Source: Chaetoceros tenuissimus
Lineage: Eukaryota; Bacillariophyta; Thalassiosirophyceae; Chaetocerotales; Chaetocerotaceae
Assembly (NCBI GenBank): GCA_021927905.1
Contig: BLLK01000020.1
Span: forward strand, 1,922,001 to 1,986,000
DNA: 64,000 nucleotides
Direction of reading: 5' to 3'
This document shows positions 63,001-64,000 of the stretch, one piece after another; the stretch's first letter is position 1, and every line of letters starts with the position of its first letter. The translations under genes and the position numbers were made by a program. The notes below the pieces were generated by a model. It saw only the letters and a program-made list of their open reading frames with translations. It was not told where the DNA came from and did not search any database.

Positions 63001-64000
63001 ATCAGCTTCATGTTTTATTGTCGGAGACCTTTGTAAGTCAAAGTAGGCTCTACCGTCAATTGAAATTGCGCTGGTGATGTTAGTGGCTCTAGTCCATCGT
63101 TTGCTAGCTTTGATTATATTGTCATCATTCTTTTTCACACTACACATGAGGTTATAGGCCTCCTCAAATCGTCTCATCCTTTCTTCATCCTCATCTGCAG
63201 TCAAAACAATTGATCTCATTCCTCCAATACGCTTAAATCTCCTACCTCTCTTCTTGGATGACTTGTTTTTTGTTTTTAAGGAATTTTGTTTTTGATAAGA
63301 TGGTTTATCCACTGTATGAAATGTTTCTGTGAAATCGTCAAATGCCGCAGAATCAATAACTTGGCTCGATGAATTAAGCGATGATTCATCGTCTGATACA
63401 TACTCATCTTGTGGTCGCATTTCAAATCCATGTTCATGAATATATTTTCGCCTTTCAATAGTGCGTCGTTCTGAAACACGTAATAGAGCCCTTCTACCTT
63501 GACTCAAACGAAATTGGTCCTTGTACCTATTCCCATATCCTTTCAATTCTTTTGATGAATGTGTATCTTCGTCAATAAATTCGTCACCATCCCCATTTTT
63601 AGCACCATCTACATGTTGTAGGAATAGCGGATACTGCATGAGTTTTTCAATTCGCAACTTAGTCTCGGCAGCTCTTTTCTTTTGATGGAATTGAGACCAT
63701 CGCAATTGAGCTTCAGTTGGGACAATATGCACATATCCATGAGATTGAGATGTCCTTGGAGGTGTAGAACAATCATGTTTCATTGATTCTTTTGTACTTT
63801 CTTTTTCCTTCAATTGAATTGCTTCTTTTTTAGTTTGTTCAATACTCGTCCTGGCTCTGAAAGTTGGTTTTATGCCTAAAGTTTCTTCTTGTAAAGGGTA
63901 TGATTTCTCCGCATAATTATTATCATCATGTTTCTTTGATGATATTTTATCGTTTCCTATGTTTCTACAATATTTTGGGATACCTGAACTTTCTTGAAGT
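60088..64000 (-). CDS. Ankyrin-repeat protein with C-terminal pseudokinase, 5' end cut by window edge
   Basis: At least 1250 residues, with introns at 60790-60861 and 61887-61958 (72 bp each; the second is stop-free and in frame but its removal restores GQLPLHLAILA). The frame stays open to the right edge, so the start lies outside. Order: long charged disordered region, ankyrin-type repeats (GNLPLHCACESGNKDMAVRL, NEDGQLPLHL, DNDGNLPLHLAAAYL, GETILHQSM, NGALPIEIAC), then a protein-kinase-like domain. The catalytic loop reads HGRLSLENF, with Gly for Arg and Arg for the catalytic Asp of HRDLKxxN, and the DFG position reads SGL; the later APE, SIDVWAFGKVIYE and KRPTIEEILSHPFW are intact. It is probably a scaffold or signalling adaptor rather than an active kinase. 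Ankyrin-kinase architectures are common in diatoms. Confidence 0.8.

Overview
The window reads as nuclear DNA of a diatom, probably a small-genome centric species of the Chaetoceros type; the genus is an inference. Several N-termini carry the secondary-plastid bipartite signal with a Phe just after the signal peptide (for example ASAFAP in the ClpP precursor at 36955-37764). Genes are intron-poor, introns are mostly 60-90 bp with GTAAGT-like donors, and intergenic DNA is AT-rich and short. No bacterial operons, rRNA, tRNA, CRISPR arrays or transposase genes were found.

Layout. 1-4519 (minus): most of a DNMT5-type DNA methyltransferase, cut by the left edge, with a PCNA-binding-like N-terminus and an E2F-like site upstream. 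5018-5749: plastid-targeted coiled-coil membrane protein. 6210-8129: broken alpha-kinase gene. 8130-10860: gene-poor. 10861-14864: TPX2-like spindle protein and a heat-shock-factor-type regulator. 15958-17937: decayed member of an uncharacterised protein family. 18330-24509: Trm11-like RNA methyltransferase, RNA ligase/kinase fusion, and an organellar PIF1 helicase with two HRDC-like domains. 24700-30360: a gene-free block with serial hairpins, a 49/99/197-bp hierarchical satellite and a 122-bp tandem repeat. 30690-39357: small ORF, SDHAF1, thioredoxin-like plastid protein, gametolysin-like metalloprotease, plastid ClpP and an SND3/Pho88 ER protein. 39445-49310: mTERF, S-adenosylhomocysteine hydrolase, HMG-box protein and PPP4R2. 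49664-56099: small nuclear and plastid proteins, SF3B5, a tail-anchored protein and a TYW3-Kelch fusion. 56445-64000: UVRAG/Vps38-like autophagy subunit, CbbY-like plastid sugar phosphatase, and an ankyrin-pseudokinase cut by the right edge.

Shared themes are nucleic-acid methylation (DNMT5, Trm11-like, TYW3 and the SAH hydrolase that removes their by-product), RNA repair and splicing, and plastid import. Nothing suggests these genes form one pathway cluster. The features least explained by known biology are the satellite block, whose monomers carry intron-like signals, and the two multi-lesion pseudogenes.

Coordinates of spliced genes span start to stop, and intron positions are given in the text. 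Starts were moved to real ATG codons wherever the longest open frame began with TTG or GTG.
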